DNA of 64,000 nt from JAFNAG01 sp963721405. Lineage in GTDB: Bacteria; Acidobacteriota; UBA6911. The stretch is from NCBI GenBank assembly GCA_963721405.1, contig CAVRJA010000003.1, positions 868,001 through 932,000 of the forward strand, read 5' to 3'. The translations under genes and the position numbers were made by a program. The notes under the pieces were generated by a model. The model was not told the origin of the DNA. It did not search any database and saw only the letters and a list, made by a program, of their open reading frames with translations. Below are positions 54,679-63,466 of this stretch, piece after piece. Position 1 is the first letter of the stretch. Each line of letters begins with the position of its first letter.

Positions 54679-56130
54679 TCAGACCCGGAGTGCAGGGTGG
54701 GCCACCGGGTATGCCCGCGCATAGGCTTCGGCGAACCGGAAGAGCGTGGACTCGTGGAACTGATCGCACAGGATCTGCAGGCCCACAGGGAGTCCTTCCG
54801 GGGTGAATCCGCAAGACAACGAGAGCGCCGGGACACCCGACAGGTTCGCTGTGACGGTATAGATGTCGGACAGATACATTGCCAGGGGATCCTGGGTCCG
54901 TTCTCCGATTCTGAAGGCAGGGGTTGGGCTGACGGGCGTAAGCAGCGCATCGACCTGTTTGAACGCTCGCTCGAAGTCCCGCTTGATCAGAGTGCGGACC
55001 CGCATGGCGCGGCCGTAATAAGCCTCGTAATACCCCGACGAGAGCGCGTAAGTGCCGATCATGACGCGGCGCTTCACCTCATGGCCGAAGCCGGCGCTCC
55101 GGCTGCGCTCGTACATTTCGGTGAGATCGTCGGAACCGGGAGCGCGGAATCCATACCGGACGGCATCGTACCGGGCGAGGTTCGAGCTCGCCTCCGCCGG
55201 CGCGATAATGTAGTAGTCGGCTATGGCGTACTCCGTATGCGGCATCGAAATTTCGACCGTCACACAGCCAAGCGCTTCGGCGTTGCGCAAGGCCTGCTCG
55301 ACAATCTGCCGAACCACCGGGTCGAGCCCGGCGCCGAAGTACTCTTTCGGCACTCCCAGACGCATCCCGGCCACCGGCCGGTCGATCTCGCCCAAGTAGT
55401 CGGGAACCGGCGCCGGCGACGAGGTCGAGTCGCAATCGTCGCGGCCGGCGATCAGCGACATGAGCAGAGCAAGATCCCGCGGCTCATTTGCCAGCGGGCC
55501 GATGCTGTCGAGCGAAGAGGCAAAGGCGACCAATCCGTAGCGCGAGATTCTCCCGTAAGTCGGTTTCAATCCGAGCACGCCGCAAAATGAAGCGGGCTGG
55601 CGCACGGACCCGCCGGTTTCGGAACCGAGCCCGAGCGTGGCCATGCCCGCGCAGACTGCCGCCGCGCTGCCGCCGCTGCTCCCACCGGCGACCCGTTCGA
55701 GATCATACGGGTTCTTGGTAATCCGATACGCCGAGTTCTCCGTCGACGATCCCATGGCGAACTCGTCGCAGTTCGACTTGCCGATGACGACGGCGCCGGC
55801 AGCTTCCAGCCGTCTCACGGCCGTGGCGTCGTATGGAGGTATAAAATTGTCCAATATCCTGGAACCGCAGGTCGTCCGGAAATGCAGGGTGCAGATGTTG
55901 TCTTTTATCGCCACCGGCACGCCCGCGAGAGGCAAGGCCCCGGAAGCTTGCACCCGGCGATCAACCTCGGCCGCCCGCGCCAAAACCCGCTCCGGCTCCA
56001 CCGTGATAAAGGCGCCAAGCGCGCTGTCTGCCGCGTCGACGCGCGCGAGAGCCGTGCGCGCCACCTCCACCGCGGAGGTTTTGCCGGAATTCACGCTGTC
56101 CCTGATTTTTATGGCGCTTGTCAGATCCAC
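54679..56130 (-). CDS. gatA: Asp-tRNA(Asn)/Glu-tRNA(Gln) amidotransferase subunit A
   Basis: Amidase subunit that releases ammonia from glutamine for transamidation of mischarged tRNA. The Ser-cisSer-Lys triad is visible: AGVPVAIKDNICT for the lysine, GGSSGGSAAAVCAGMA and LGSETGGSVRQPASFCG for the serines. From GTG 56130, which follows GAGGGG, the protein has 483 residues, the usual length. The frame is open to 56229, with an ATG at 56187 as an alternative start that lacks a ribosome binding site. gatC is directly upstream. gatB is not in the window. Confidence 0.92.
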   Translation of the reverse strand: MDLTSAIKIRDSVNSGKTSAVEVARTALARVDAADSALGAFITVEPERVLARAAEVDRRVQASGALPLAGVPVAIKDNICTLHFRTTCGSRILDNFIPPYDATAVRRLEAAGAVVIGKSNCDEFAMGSSTENSAYRITKNPYDLERVAGGSSGGSAAAVCAGMATLGLGSETGGSVRQPASFCGVLGLKPTYGRISRYGLVAFASSLDSIGPLANEPRDLALLMSLIAGRDDCDSTSSPAPVPDYLGEIDRPVAGMRLGVPKEYFGAGLDPVVRQIVEQALRNAEALGCVTVEISMPHTEYAIADYYIIAPAEASSNLARYDAVRYGFRAPGSDDLTEMYERSRSAGFGHEVKRRVMIGTYALSSGYYEAYYGRAMRVRTLIKRDFERAFKQVDALLTPVSPTPAFRIGERTQDPLAMYLSDIYTVTANLSGVPALSLSCGFTPEGLPVGLQILCDQFHESTLFRFAEAYARAYPVAHPALRV

Positions 56131-56243
56131 TTTCCCCTCAAAGACCGCATCCGGAATCCGGTTCGGGAATCCGGCCTTGCCGTCCATCCAGTCCGCGCGC
56201 CGAAAGCCGGGGCGCCCTGCGCTGCGCACCTGCGGGTCCGGCG

Positions 56244-56540
56244 TCAGATGACCTTCGGAACCAGGAAATGACCTTCGCCTGAATCCGGGGCATTCCGCAG
56301 TGCCTCTTCCACCGGAAGGCCGGGACGGGTCTCGTCTTCGCGGAAGATGTGTTTCTCGAAATCCTCGGAGAGCGAGACATGGCTCGTCGGCTCGACACTC
56401 TCGATGTCCACTTCCTTGAGCTTCTCGATGTAGTCGAGAATGCGTTGGAACTGTGCAGTAAAGGCCGCCAGTTCCGACTCCTCGAAGTGAAGGTTCGCGA
56501 GCTCCGCGATCTTAAGAACTTCAGCGCGCGTTATTGCCAC
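56244..56540 (-). CDS. gatC: Asp/Glu-tRNA amidotransferase subunit C
   Basis: A 98-residue protein matching GatC: ITRAEVLKIAELANLHFEES, then FQRILDYIEKLKEVDIESVE, the conserved VEPTSHV and LRNAPDSGEGHFLVPKVI at the C-terminus. It stabilises GatA within the amidotransferase. It is the first gene of the gatC-gatA pair. Confidence 0.93.
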   Translation of the reverse strand: MAITRAEVLKIAELANLHFEESELAAFTAQFQRILDYIEKLKEVDIESVEPTSHVSLSEDFEKHIFREDETRPGLPVEEALRNAPDSGEGHFLVPKVI

Positions 56541-56602
56541 GGAATTCCTCCAGGTAAAGCCGCAGTCGAACGCCGGGGCTCTCCAACAGGCGACATCGCA
56601 GT

Positions 56603-57562
56603 CTATCCGGCCGGGGCTGCGGCTTCGAACCAGCGCAAATAGCGGCGCGTCCTCAGGATATCCCTGCGGATCTGCGCCACCAGAGCCTGTGCGTTTTCAA
56701 AACGCCTCTCCTCGCGAAGGAACAGGACCAGTTCGAGCGCCACCTCGCTCCCGTACAGATCTCCGGTGAAATCGAGAAGGTGCGTCTCGATGCTCATTTC
56801 CGGGACCGTCCCTTCCGGAGTCACCGTGGGCCGCACCCCGATGTTGGTCACCCCCCAATGCCTGCGCCCCTCCGCTTTGAGAATTGTCGCATAGACGCCG
56901 TTGCGCGGGATCAACTCGTTTCGCGGGCGCAGATTGGCCGTCGGTATTCCCAGTCCCGCGCCCCGGGCAGCGCCATGGACGATTTCGCCCTCCATTGAAA
57001 ATGTGCACCCGAGCAGCCTCCGTGCCAGGGAAACCTGCCCTGCGATGAGCGCTTGCCGGATCGCCGTACTCGACACGCGGCTGCCGCGGAACTGGACCTG
57101 GTGGATCCGGCCGACAGCGAACCCCTTCTCGATACCGATTTCCTTCAAGAGGTTGAAGCTTCCCTCGCGCCGATGCCCAAAAGCGAAATTGGGGCCTACG
57201 TAGATTTCCCGCACATTGAGCTTTTCCCAGAGAATTCCGACGGCAAAGTCCCGCGCGCTCGTCAGGGCGAACTCCTTCGTGAAAGGAAGTACGACGGCCA
57301 GGCGGATGCCGAGGTGTTCAAAGGTCGCAAGCTTCTGCTCGAGCGTCTGGATCTGCCTCGGGGCGTTGTTAGGCGCCAGTACCTTGAGGGGATGGGGATG
57401 GAAGGTCAGCACAGCCGGCGTGCCGTGAACCCGCTCCGCGCGCGCGACCAGGTCGCGCATAAGCGCCTGGTGTCCAAGATGCACACCGTCAAAGTTGCCG
57501 ATTGTGGCCACGACACAAGGGACATCGAGGGGCAGATCCTCCAAACGATAAACAACCTTCAT
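56603..57562 (-). CDS. ribF: Bifunctional riboflavin kinase / FMN adenylyltransferase
   Basis: A 319-residue enzyme making FMN and then FAD. The adenylyltransferase half has ATIGNFDGVHLGHQALMRDL and the FHPHPLKVLAP loop, with SSTAIRQALIAGQV. The riboflavin kinase half carries GIPTANLRPRNELIPRNGVY and SIETHLLDFTGDLYG. It lies 8 bases downstream of the DUF1844 gene and upstream of gatC in the same direction, so a multi-gene transcript is likely. Confidence 0.94.
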   Translation of the reverse strand: MKVVYRLEDLPLDVPCVVATIGNFDGVHLGHQALMRDLVARAERVHGTPAVLTFHPHPLKVLAPNNAPRQIQTLEQKLATFEHLGIRLAVVLPFTKEFALTSARDFAVGILWEKLNVREIYVGPNFAFGHRREGSFNLLKEIGIEKGFAVGRIHQVQFRGSRVSSTAIRQALIAGQVSLARRLLGCTFSMEGEIVHGAARGAGLGIPTANLRPRNELIPRNGVYATILKAEGRRHWGVTNIGVRPTVTPEGTVPEMSIETHLLDFTGDLYGSEVALELVLFLREERRFENAQALVAQIRRDILRTRRYLRWFEAAAPAG

Positions 57563-57570
57563 GTCCCTCT

Positions 57571-58002
57571 CTACGGCAGCTTGATTTTGTTGATCTTCGC
57601 CATGTACTTCATGCGCACCTCGTAAAGGACGCTATCGAGGAGCTGCTCTTCATCCTGGCTGAGGTTCCCCTTGGTCTTGTCTTTGAGCATGCCGAGAATG
57701 TCGACCGTGTGGCGCGCGGCCTCCAGGTCTTCCTCCTTCTGATTTGTGTACGGATTGGGCACCTCACCCAGCAGTACGAGGCTCTGGGTGTAATAGGAAA
57801 GAACGTAAGAAGGAAAATCGATGTGAGCGCCGGTGCCCGGCGGGACTTCCGCCTGCGCCGCAGCCCGGTCCTGGCCTCCAGTTGCCGCCGGTTCCTGCTT
57901 CGTCCGGGCTTCCCCCGCGACATCGTCGCGCACCTTCCCGTCCTCTCCAAAAAGCCGCTTGTCCATCACCCTAAAGCCCTGATCTTCCGGTTCGTTTGGC
58001 AT
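57571..58002 (-). CDS. DUF1844 domain protein
   Basis: A 143-residue protein with an acidic, disordered first half and the DUF1844 domain in the second: HIDFPSYVLSYYTQSLVLLG, NPYTNQKEEDLEAARHTVDI, then LKDKTKGNLSQDEEQLLDSV. The family is small, helical and of unknown function, often near translation or cofactor genes. It is adjacent to ribF. Confidence 0.83.
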   Translation of the reverse strand: MPNEPEDQGFRVMDKRLFGEDGKVRDDVAGEARTKQEPAATGGQDRAAAQAEVPPGTGAHIDFPSYVLSYYTQSLVLLGEVPNPYTNQKEEDLEAARHTVDILGMLKDKTKGNLSQDEEQLLDSVLYEVRMKYMAKINKIKLP

Positions 58003-58094
58003 AACTTCACCCCGCTATTGGACTTCCCCATGCTGGGCAAAAATGCTATCACCCGCACGGCAGCCGCTCAAGTGAAATTGCCCGCCGCCGAGAG

Positions 58095-58330
58095 CGGGTG
58101 TTGGGTGTCAGGTGTTGGGTGTCAGGTGCTGGGTGTCAGGTGCTGGGTGTCAGATGCTGGGTGTCAGGTGTTGGGGGTTGGGGATCATGCGTTATGGGCT
58201 GGATGTCTAAAGCCAGGCATCACGCTAGTTCCACAAGCAACCAGCACCCGCTACCCACGACCCAACGCCGACACCCATTATCCAACACCCAAGACCCAAC
58301 ACCCAGCACCCAAGACCCAGCACCCAAGAC
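58095..58330. repeat. Large hairpin with 14-bp tandem repeats in its arms
   Basis: The left arm has five tandem 14-bp units of the form GGGTGTCAGGTG(C/T)T at 58103-58172, ending in GGGGG. The right arm (about 58239-58330) is C-rich with words such as CCAACACCCAAGACCC and CCAGCACCCAAGACCC, complementary to the left arm. About 55 bases lie between. The G-rich arm has repeated GGG/GG runs and could also fold as a quadruplex. It occupies most of the 417-base gap between the divergent DUF1844 and mazG genes. Confidence 0.8.
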
Positions 58331-58419
58331 GGAATCCCCTGCAGGCCGGGCACACTCTGCGGTAATATTTCTGCTTCCCCGCTTCGCATTGGAGCGGGCA
58401 AGTCAGAGAGGAAGGGTGG

Positions 58420-59223
58420 ATGCAGAAGCGGGCAGACATACAGAAACTGGTGGCCCTGGTCGAGCGCCTGCGTGGCGACAAAGGATGTCCCTGGGATAGA
58501 GAACAAAACCGGGAAACCCTCAAACCCATGCTCATAGAAGAGGCCTATGAGGTGCTCGATGCCTTGGACAGCCCGGATCCCGGGGAACTGAAAGAGGAAC
58601 TCGGAGACCTCCTCTTCCAGGTGGTGTTCCACGCGCAGATCGCCTGCGAACGTGGCGAGTTCGACTTCGCCGACGTGGTCGACCGCCTCCACGAGAAAAT
58701 GGTCCGGCGCCACCCGCATGTCTTCGGAGGCGCCGACCTCAGAACCTCCGAAGATGTCCTCAAAAACTGGGAGGATATCAAAGCCAATGAGAAGGGAGTT
58801 CCATCCACTTCCTTGCCCGATTCCAGAAAGTCGCTGCTGGACGGTATCCCTTCGAAATTACCCGCACTTCATGAAGCCTTTCAGATGACGGCCAAGGCGG
58901 CGCGCGTGGGCTTCGACTGGCCCGATCTCGACAGCATCCTGGCGAAGCTCAACGAAGAGTCAGCCGAACTCACTGCGGCCTATCGCAACGGTGACAGCGG
59001 GCATGTAGGCCAGGAAGTCGGCGACCTCCTGTTTGTGATCGTGAATGTCGCGCGTTTTCTGGGGATTGACCCCGAAACTGCGCTGCGGCGCTGCAACCGC
59101 AAGTTCAACCGGCGGTTTCGGTACGTGGAATCGAAGACGAAGGAGCAGGGACGCGAACTGCGGGACACTACCCTGGCGGAGATGGATGCACTGTGGGAGG
59201 AAGCGAAACGCACGGAAGAATAG
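58420..59223 (+). CDS. mazG: Nucleoside triphosphate pyrophosphohydrolase
   Basis: A 267-residue protein with two MazG domains. The N-terminal domain has GCPWDREQNRETLKPMLIEE and ELKEELGDLLFQVVFHAQIA with the metal-binding acidic residues. The C-terminal domain has GFDWPDLDSILAKLNEESAE and GQEVGDLLFVIVNVAR, and ends in RFRYVESKTKEQG. It removes pyrophosphate from aberrant NTPs and can lower alarmone levels. It is flanked on both sides by tandem-repeat hairpin elements. Confidence 0.94.
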   Translation: MQKRADIQKLVALVERLRGDKGCPWDREQNRETLKPMLIEEAYEVLDALDSPDPGELKEELGDLLFQVVFHAQIACERGEFDFADVVDRLHEKMVRRHPHVFGGADLRTSEDVLKNWEDIKANEKGVPSTSLPDSRKSLLDGIPSKLPALHEAFQMTAKAARVGFDWPDLDSILAKLNEESAELTAAYRNGDSGHVGQEVGDLLFVIVNVARFLGIDPETALRRCNRKFNRRFRYVESKTKEQGRELRDTTLAEMDALWEEAKRTEE

Positions 59224-59247
59224 ACCTCGGGCACGGATCAAGAACCC

Positions 59248-59514
<267 letters not shown>

Positions 59515-59563
59515 AGCCCAACGCAACGGCCTGCCCCAAGCCCCGCCCGCAGATTTCCTCAAA

Positions 59564-61612
59564 TCAGGAAACAATGTTGAAGTGCTCGATGTGCAGGCTG
59601 GGATCCGATTTGACGAACACGTCGTGCTTCAGCAGGCTGCGGATCTCATCGATCACGGCCGACTCCGTTTCACGCAGCGCCCTGGCGACATCCGGGTGAA
59701 CCCGTATCATGATTTCATGCCGGTCGTCCAGCGTCCCCTTCATCTTCTCCATTTCGTGGAAGATGTTGTGGCAGGTGGTGGCAACGGACTTGACCATGCC
59801 CGAGCCTGAACAATAAGGGCAAGGCTGGCAGAGCGCACGTTCGAGCGACTGCTTGACGCGTTTGCGCGTAATCGCGACCAGGCCGAACTCGTTGAATTCA
59901 AGGATCTTGCTTGGCGCCTTGTCGTGCATCAGTTCCAGGGACAGCGCCTCCATCACACGTTTCCGGTTCTTGCGCTCATCCATATCGATGAAATCGATCA
60001 CGATGATGCCACCGAGGTCCCGCAGCCGTACCTGCTTGACGATTTCCTTCACCGCCTCGATGTTCGTGCGCGTGATGGTTTCCTCCAGGCTGTTCCCACG
60101 GCCCACGAATTTCCCGGTGTTGATGTCGATGCTGACGAGGGCTTCGGTCTGATTGATTACGATATAGCCGCCGCTCTTCAGCCAGATCTTGGGCTGCAGT
60201 AGCTTGTCGATTTCGTGCGTGATGCCGAACTCGTCGAATATGTGATTGTCCTTGGTGTAGAGCTTCACCCGATGAATCAGGTTCGGGAAGATCTTGTCGA
60301 CAAACTCGACGATGCTCTGATACTCCGTTTCGTCGTCGACGCGGATGCTGGCGAATTCGAATGAGAACTGATCCCGCAGCAGGCGCTGGACCAGGTTCAG
60401 CTCCGAATGAATGAGCCGGGGGGCAGACACCTTTTCCGAACGGGAACGGATGTCTTCCCAGACCTTTACCAGGAAGTTGAGATCGTTTGTCAGATCTTCT
60501 TCGCTGTGCTCTTCGGCGGCAGTGCGGACAATCACCCCACCGGCAAATCGGTCACGATGCTTCAGGATAATGTCGCGAAGGCGGACTCGCTCGGCTTCGG
60601 AGCCGATTTTTCTGGAAACACCGACGTGATCGACCGTCGGCATGTACACCAGGTACCGTCCGGGGAGAGCGATGTGGCTTGTGACCCGAGCTCCTTTCTT
60701 CGCAATGGGTTCCTTGGCCACCTGCACCAGGATCTCCTGGCCCTCGCGCAACATGTCGTCGATCGACTGATGTTCCGGCTTCCGGGTGTGGCGGGCCGCC
60801 GTAAAGCGTTTCCGTCGCGCCCCCGTGCCGCGCCGCCGGGCGTTGTAGCTGCCCGCTCCGCCCTCGGTATCCATTGAAAACTCAAGCACATCGCTTCCGC
60901 CATCCCCCAGGGTTGCGTGATCCAGGGGGGCGTCTTCGGGTGATTCGGGAAGACCCGGCGAACTTCCCGGCCCAGCCGGTTGCGCAACGGCGGGCGATTC
61001 TGCCGGCGCTTCTGCCGGCAGGTTGTCCGGTTGGGAGCCTTGCGGCTCCATGGACTCTGCAGCGATAAGGGCCGGGAGTGCAGGGATTTCCGCCGGTGCG
61101 AACTGCTCGGCGGCTTCAGGATCGTTCTGCTGAATGCGTTCCGTCTCTTGGGCGAGATTCCATCTTTCGACGGTCAGCGGGACTTGCTCTTCCGCTGAGA
61201 CCGCTGCGGGCGCCGGCCGGCCGGCATCCTGACGATCGCGGCGATCACGCCAGCGCGGCCTCTCTGATTTTCGCTCCTTATCCCTCCGGACTGGGCGTTC
61301 CTGGACCTCCTCTTCAGGCTGTGCAATTTCAGTCTTCTGGGCCTGCTCTTCCGCTTCGGTGAATACCTTGTCGTATTCCTCGGTGTCTTCGACGAAATCC
61401 GTGACATAGAGGAAGGCGTCCTTTTCCAGCCCGATCTGCACGAAGGCCGACTGCATGCCGGGAAGTACTTTGGTCACCCTGCCTTTGTAGATGTTGCCGA
61501 GAATTCCACGGGTGCGGTTTCGTTCGATATAGAGTTCGGCCAGCTGGTCGTCCTCCAGAATGGCTACCTTCGTCTCCAGCGCGCTGCTGTTGACGATCAT
61601 TTCCTTGATCAT
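59564..61612 (-). CDS. rng: Ribonuclease E/G family protein with long insertion
   Basis: A 682-residue endoribonuclease for rRNA maturation and mRNA turnover. The N-terminus MIKEMIVNSSALETKVAILE and the S1 region ILGNIYKGRVTKVLPGMQSA are typical. A low-complexity insertion, acidic and Pro/Ala-rich with an Arg-rich patch (RRDKERKSERPRWRDRRDRQ), interrupts the S1 region at about residues 85-290. The DNase-I-like catalytic part has LVSIDINTGKFVGRGNS and IVIDFIDMDERKN, and the zinc link is QPCPYCSGSGMV. The ATG follows GGGAGC. Confidence 0.93.
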   Translation of the reverse strand: MIKEMIVNSSALETKVAILEDDQLAELYIERNRTRGILGNIYKGRVTKVLPGMQSAFVQIGLEKDAFLYVTDFVEDTEEYDKVFTEAEEQAQKTEIAQPEEEVQERPVRRDKERKSERPRWRDRRDRQDAGRPAPAAVSAEEQVPLTVERWNLAQETERIQQNDPEAAEQFAPAEIPALPALIAAESMEPQGSQPDNLPAEAPAESPAVAQPAGPGSSPGLPESPEDAPLDHATLGDGGSDVLEFSMDTEGGAGSYNARRRGTGARRKRFTAARHTRKPEHQSIDDMLREGQEILVQVAKEPIAKKGARVTSHIALPGRYLVYMPTVDHVGVSRKIGSEAERVRLRDIILKHRDRFAGGVIVRTAAEEHSEEDLTNDLNFLVKVWEDIRSRSEKVSAPRLIHSELNLVQRLLRDQFSFEFASIRVDDETEYQSIVEFVDKIFPNLIHRVKLYTKDNHIFDEFGITHEIDKLLQPKIWLKSGGYIVINQTEALVSIDINTGKFVGRGNSLEETITRTNIEAVKEIVKQVRLRDLGGIIVIDFIDMDERKNRKRVMEALSLELMHDKAPSKILEFNEFGLVAITRKRVKQSLERALCQPCPYCSGSGMVKSVATTCHNIFHEMEKMKGTLDDRHEIMIRVHPDVARALRETESAVIDEIRSLLKHDVFVKSDPSLHIEHFNIVS

Positions 61613-62374
61613 TGAATGCTCCCATTATGATGGGACAGGGCTGGCGGCGTGCGCGGGCTGCGGTCCTCGGACCGGCGTGGTGCGGCGTAGAAATTCATCT
61701 GAAACGCATATTCTGCTGACACACCAAATTGCAGAACGGATGCCGGGTTGGAACCCGGGACCGTCACAGGGGATCGGGTCCATCTCGTCGGCGGGGGAAA
61801 GCCCATTCGTGTGGGCTCCGGACCTGATGGCTGCCCCTGGCACGGCGTTGCCGGCTCTTCCCCACGGGATTTGTCCGGCTATCGGCCTCTTACGTTCCGG
61901 TACTGCAGTAGGGAGTTTCTCCCTCGCTTTTTTCTTCGCAAATTCTAATGCTTTGATGCTGCAGTCCGCCGAATCGAGGCCAATGGTATCCTGAAAGGCA
62001 AATCCGTTCTTTATATGTAATCCCTGCTAGCCGCTTTCAACCGCTGTCCGGTTGTGTGCGTACGTATCTAAGCCAATTCCTTTGATTGGCAGTTCTACTC
62101 AAAACCTGGTCTCTTGACCGCGCCTTGCCGAAGGCGACCCTGGCTCATAGTTTTGTCTACGCTTGGTTGGTTCCACTGCCAGTCCGGTCAATAGAGGAGA
62201 AAACTCTCTGGCAAGCCTGCTGTGGCTTATACCGATTCGTTCCTTGGGTCTGCCATAACATATTTATTGTAAGTTAGATAGCAACCGCATGCAAACCCTG
62301 CAAACGGATTGTCTCCCGGCAGACCCGGGCATGCCGAAAGAGCAGTATACCTCTATCGGCATGCTCCGCAAGGA
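61613..62374. other. Long leader region with several stable hairpins
   Basis: About 760 bases without a supported gene between rodA and the RNase E/G gene. It contains compact stems: CGGTC-CTCG-GACCG (61661-61674), CCGGGT-TGGA-ACCCGG (61743-61758), GCCCA-TTCGTG-TGGGC (61801-61816) and GGGAG-TTT-CTCCC (61911-61923), followed within a few bases by a T6 run on the + strand. It may hold a structured 5' leader of the RNase gene or a + strand small RNA. I could not match it to a known RNA family. Confidence 0.4.
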
Positions 62375-63466
62375 TCAGTTTACAAATCGCCTCATGTTTA
62401 CGTTCATTCCCATGCTCATGGCGGCGTAGAACGAAAGCAGGGAGGATCCCCCGGCGCTGACGAACGGGAGTGGAATTCCGGCGATGGGAAGGAGTCCCAG
62501 GTCCATGCCGACATTGATGAGGACGTGAAACAGATACAGTGAGAAAACCCCCATGGTGAGCATGGAGCCGATCTTGTCTTTCGCCTCCCGGCATGCCCGC
62601 AGGAGCCGTAAGGAGACCAGCAGGAACAGGCTGAGGAGCGAAATGCTGCCGATAAAACCTCTTTCCTCGGACCAGACAGCGAACACAAAATCGGTGTGCC
62701 GGGCCGGCAGGAAGCCGAGTTGCCCTTGAGTCCCCTGTTTGAATCCCTTGCCGATAAAGCCGCCGGAGCCGATGGCGATCTTGGATTGCTTCGGCTGGTA
62801 TCCGTACCCCTGCGGATCGTTCGACGGGTTGAGGACGTTCGTAATGCGTTCCTTCTGATAACCTTTCAGCATCATCCAGCCCGCCGGCAAAACCAGCACC
62901 GTGGTTATCAGGAGCACAACGACGTGCTTTCGCTTCAATCCGCCCAGAAACGTGAGCCCGGCATAGATCGGGAGGAAGGTGATGGCGGTACCCAGGTCGC
63001 CCTGCAGCATCACGAGGACCATGGGCGCCAGCGTTATCAAGCCGCCGGTCACCAGTTCGCGCAATTCGAGGGTGTCGCGATCGATCTCGGCGTAGTATTT
63101 GGCCAGCGAGACGATCACCAGGATCTTGACCAGTTCGGACGGCTGGATTGCGACCAGCCCCAGCTTGAGCCAGCTCTTGTTCGAGTGAACGGTGTGTCCG
63201 ATCACGAGCACCAGGCTGAGGACGGCCAGGCCGGCGATGTAGGCGAAGTTGACGTAGTCGCTGTAGACATGGTAGTCGAAGTACAGCAGCACAAGAAAGA
63301 CCAGGAGCGACAGGCACAGGTAGATTACCTGGCGGCCCAGGTAAAAGCTGATGCTGGTGCCCTGGGTGGTGCTCCAAATGGCTGCGAGCCCCGCCCCGGA
63401 CAACAGCAGCAGGGAGAGGAACCAGAGCCAGTCGAAGCTCACAAACAGGCGTTGGTTCAGCCTCAT
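62375..63466 (-). CDS. rodA: Rod-shape peptidoglycan polymerase RodA
   Basis: A 363-residue SEDS-family protein with about ten membrane helices. Motifs: NKSWLKLGLVAIQPSELVKI, MLQGDLGTAITFLPIYAG, the conserved SKIAIGSGGFIGKGFKQGTQ and LPFVSAGGSSLLSFYAAMSM. It polymerises glycan strands for lateral wall growth together with PBP2. Its ATG overlaps the mrdA stop by four bases, so the pair is translationally coupled. Confidence 0.95.
   Translation of the reverse strand: MRLNQRLFVSFDWLWFLSLLLLSGAGLAAIWSTTQGTSISFYLGRQVIYLCLSLLVFLVLLYFDYHVYSDYVNFAYIAGLAVLSLVLVIGHTVHSNKSWLKLGLVAIQPSELVKILVIVSLAKYYAEIDRDTLELRELVTGGLITLAPMVLVMLQGDLGTAITFLPIYAGLTFLGGLKRKHVVVLLITTVLVLPAGWMMLKGYQKERITNVLNPSNDPQGYGYQPKQSKIAIGSGGFIGKGFKQGTQGQLGFLPARHTDFVFAVWSEERGFIGSISLLSLFLLVSLRLLRACREAKDKIGSMLTMGVFSLYLFHVLINVGMDLGLLPIAGIPLPFVSAGGSSLLSFYAAMSMGMNVNMRRFVN

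Noticed and set aside
61700..61900. Cobalamin or other known riboswitch before the RNase gene
   Set aside because: Stems are present, but no B12 box or other conserved core could be aligned by eye on either strand.
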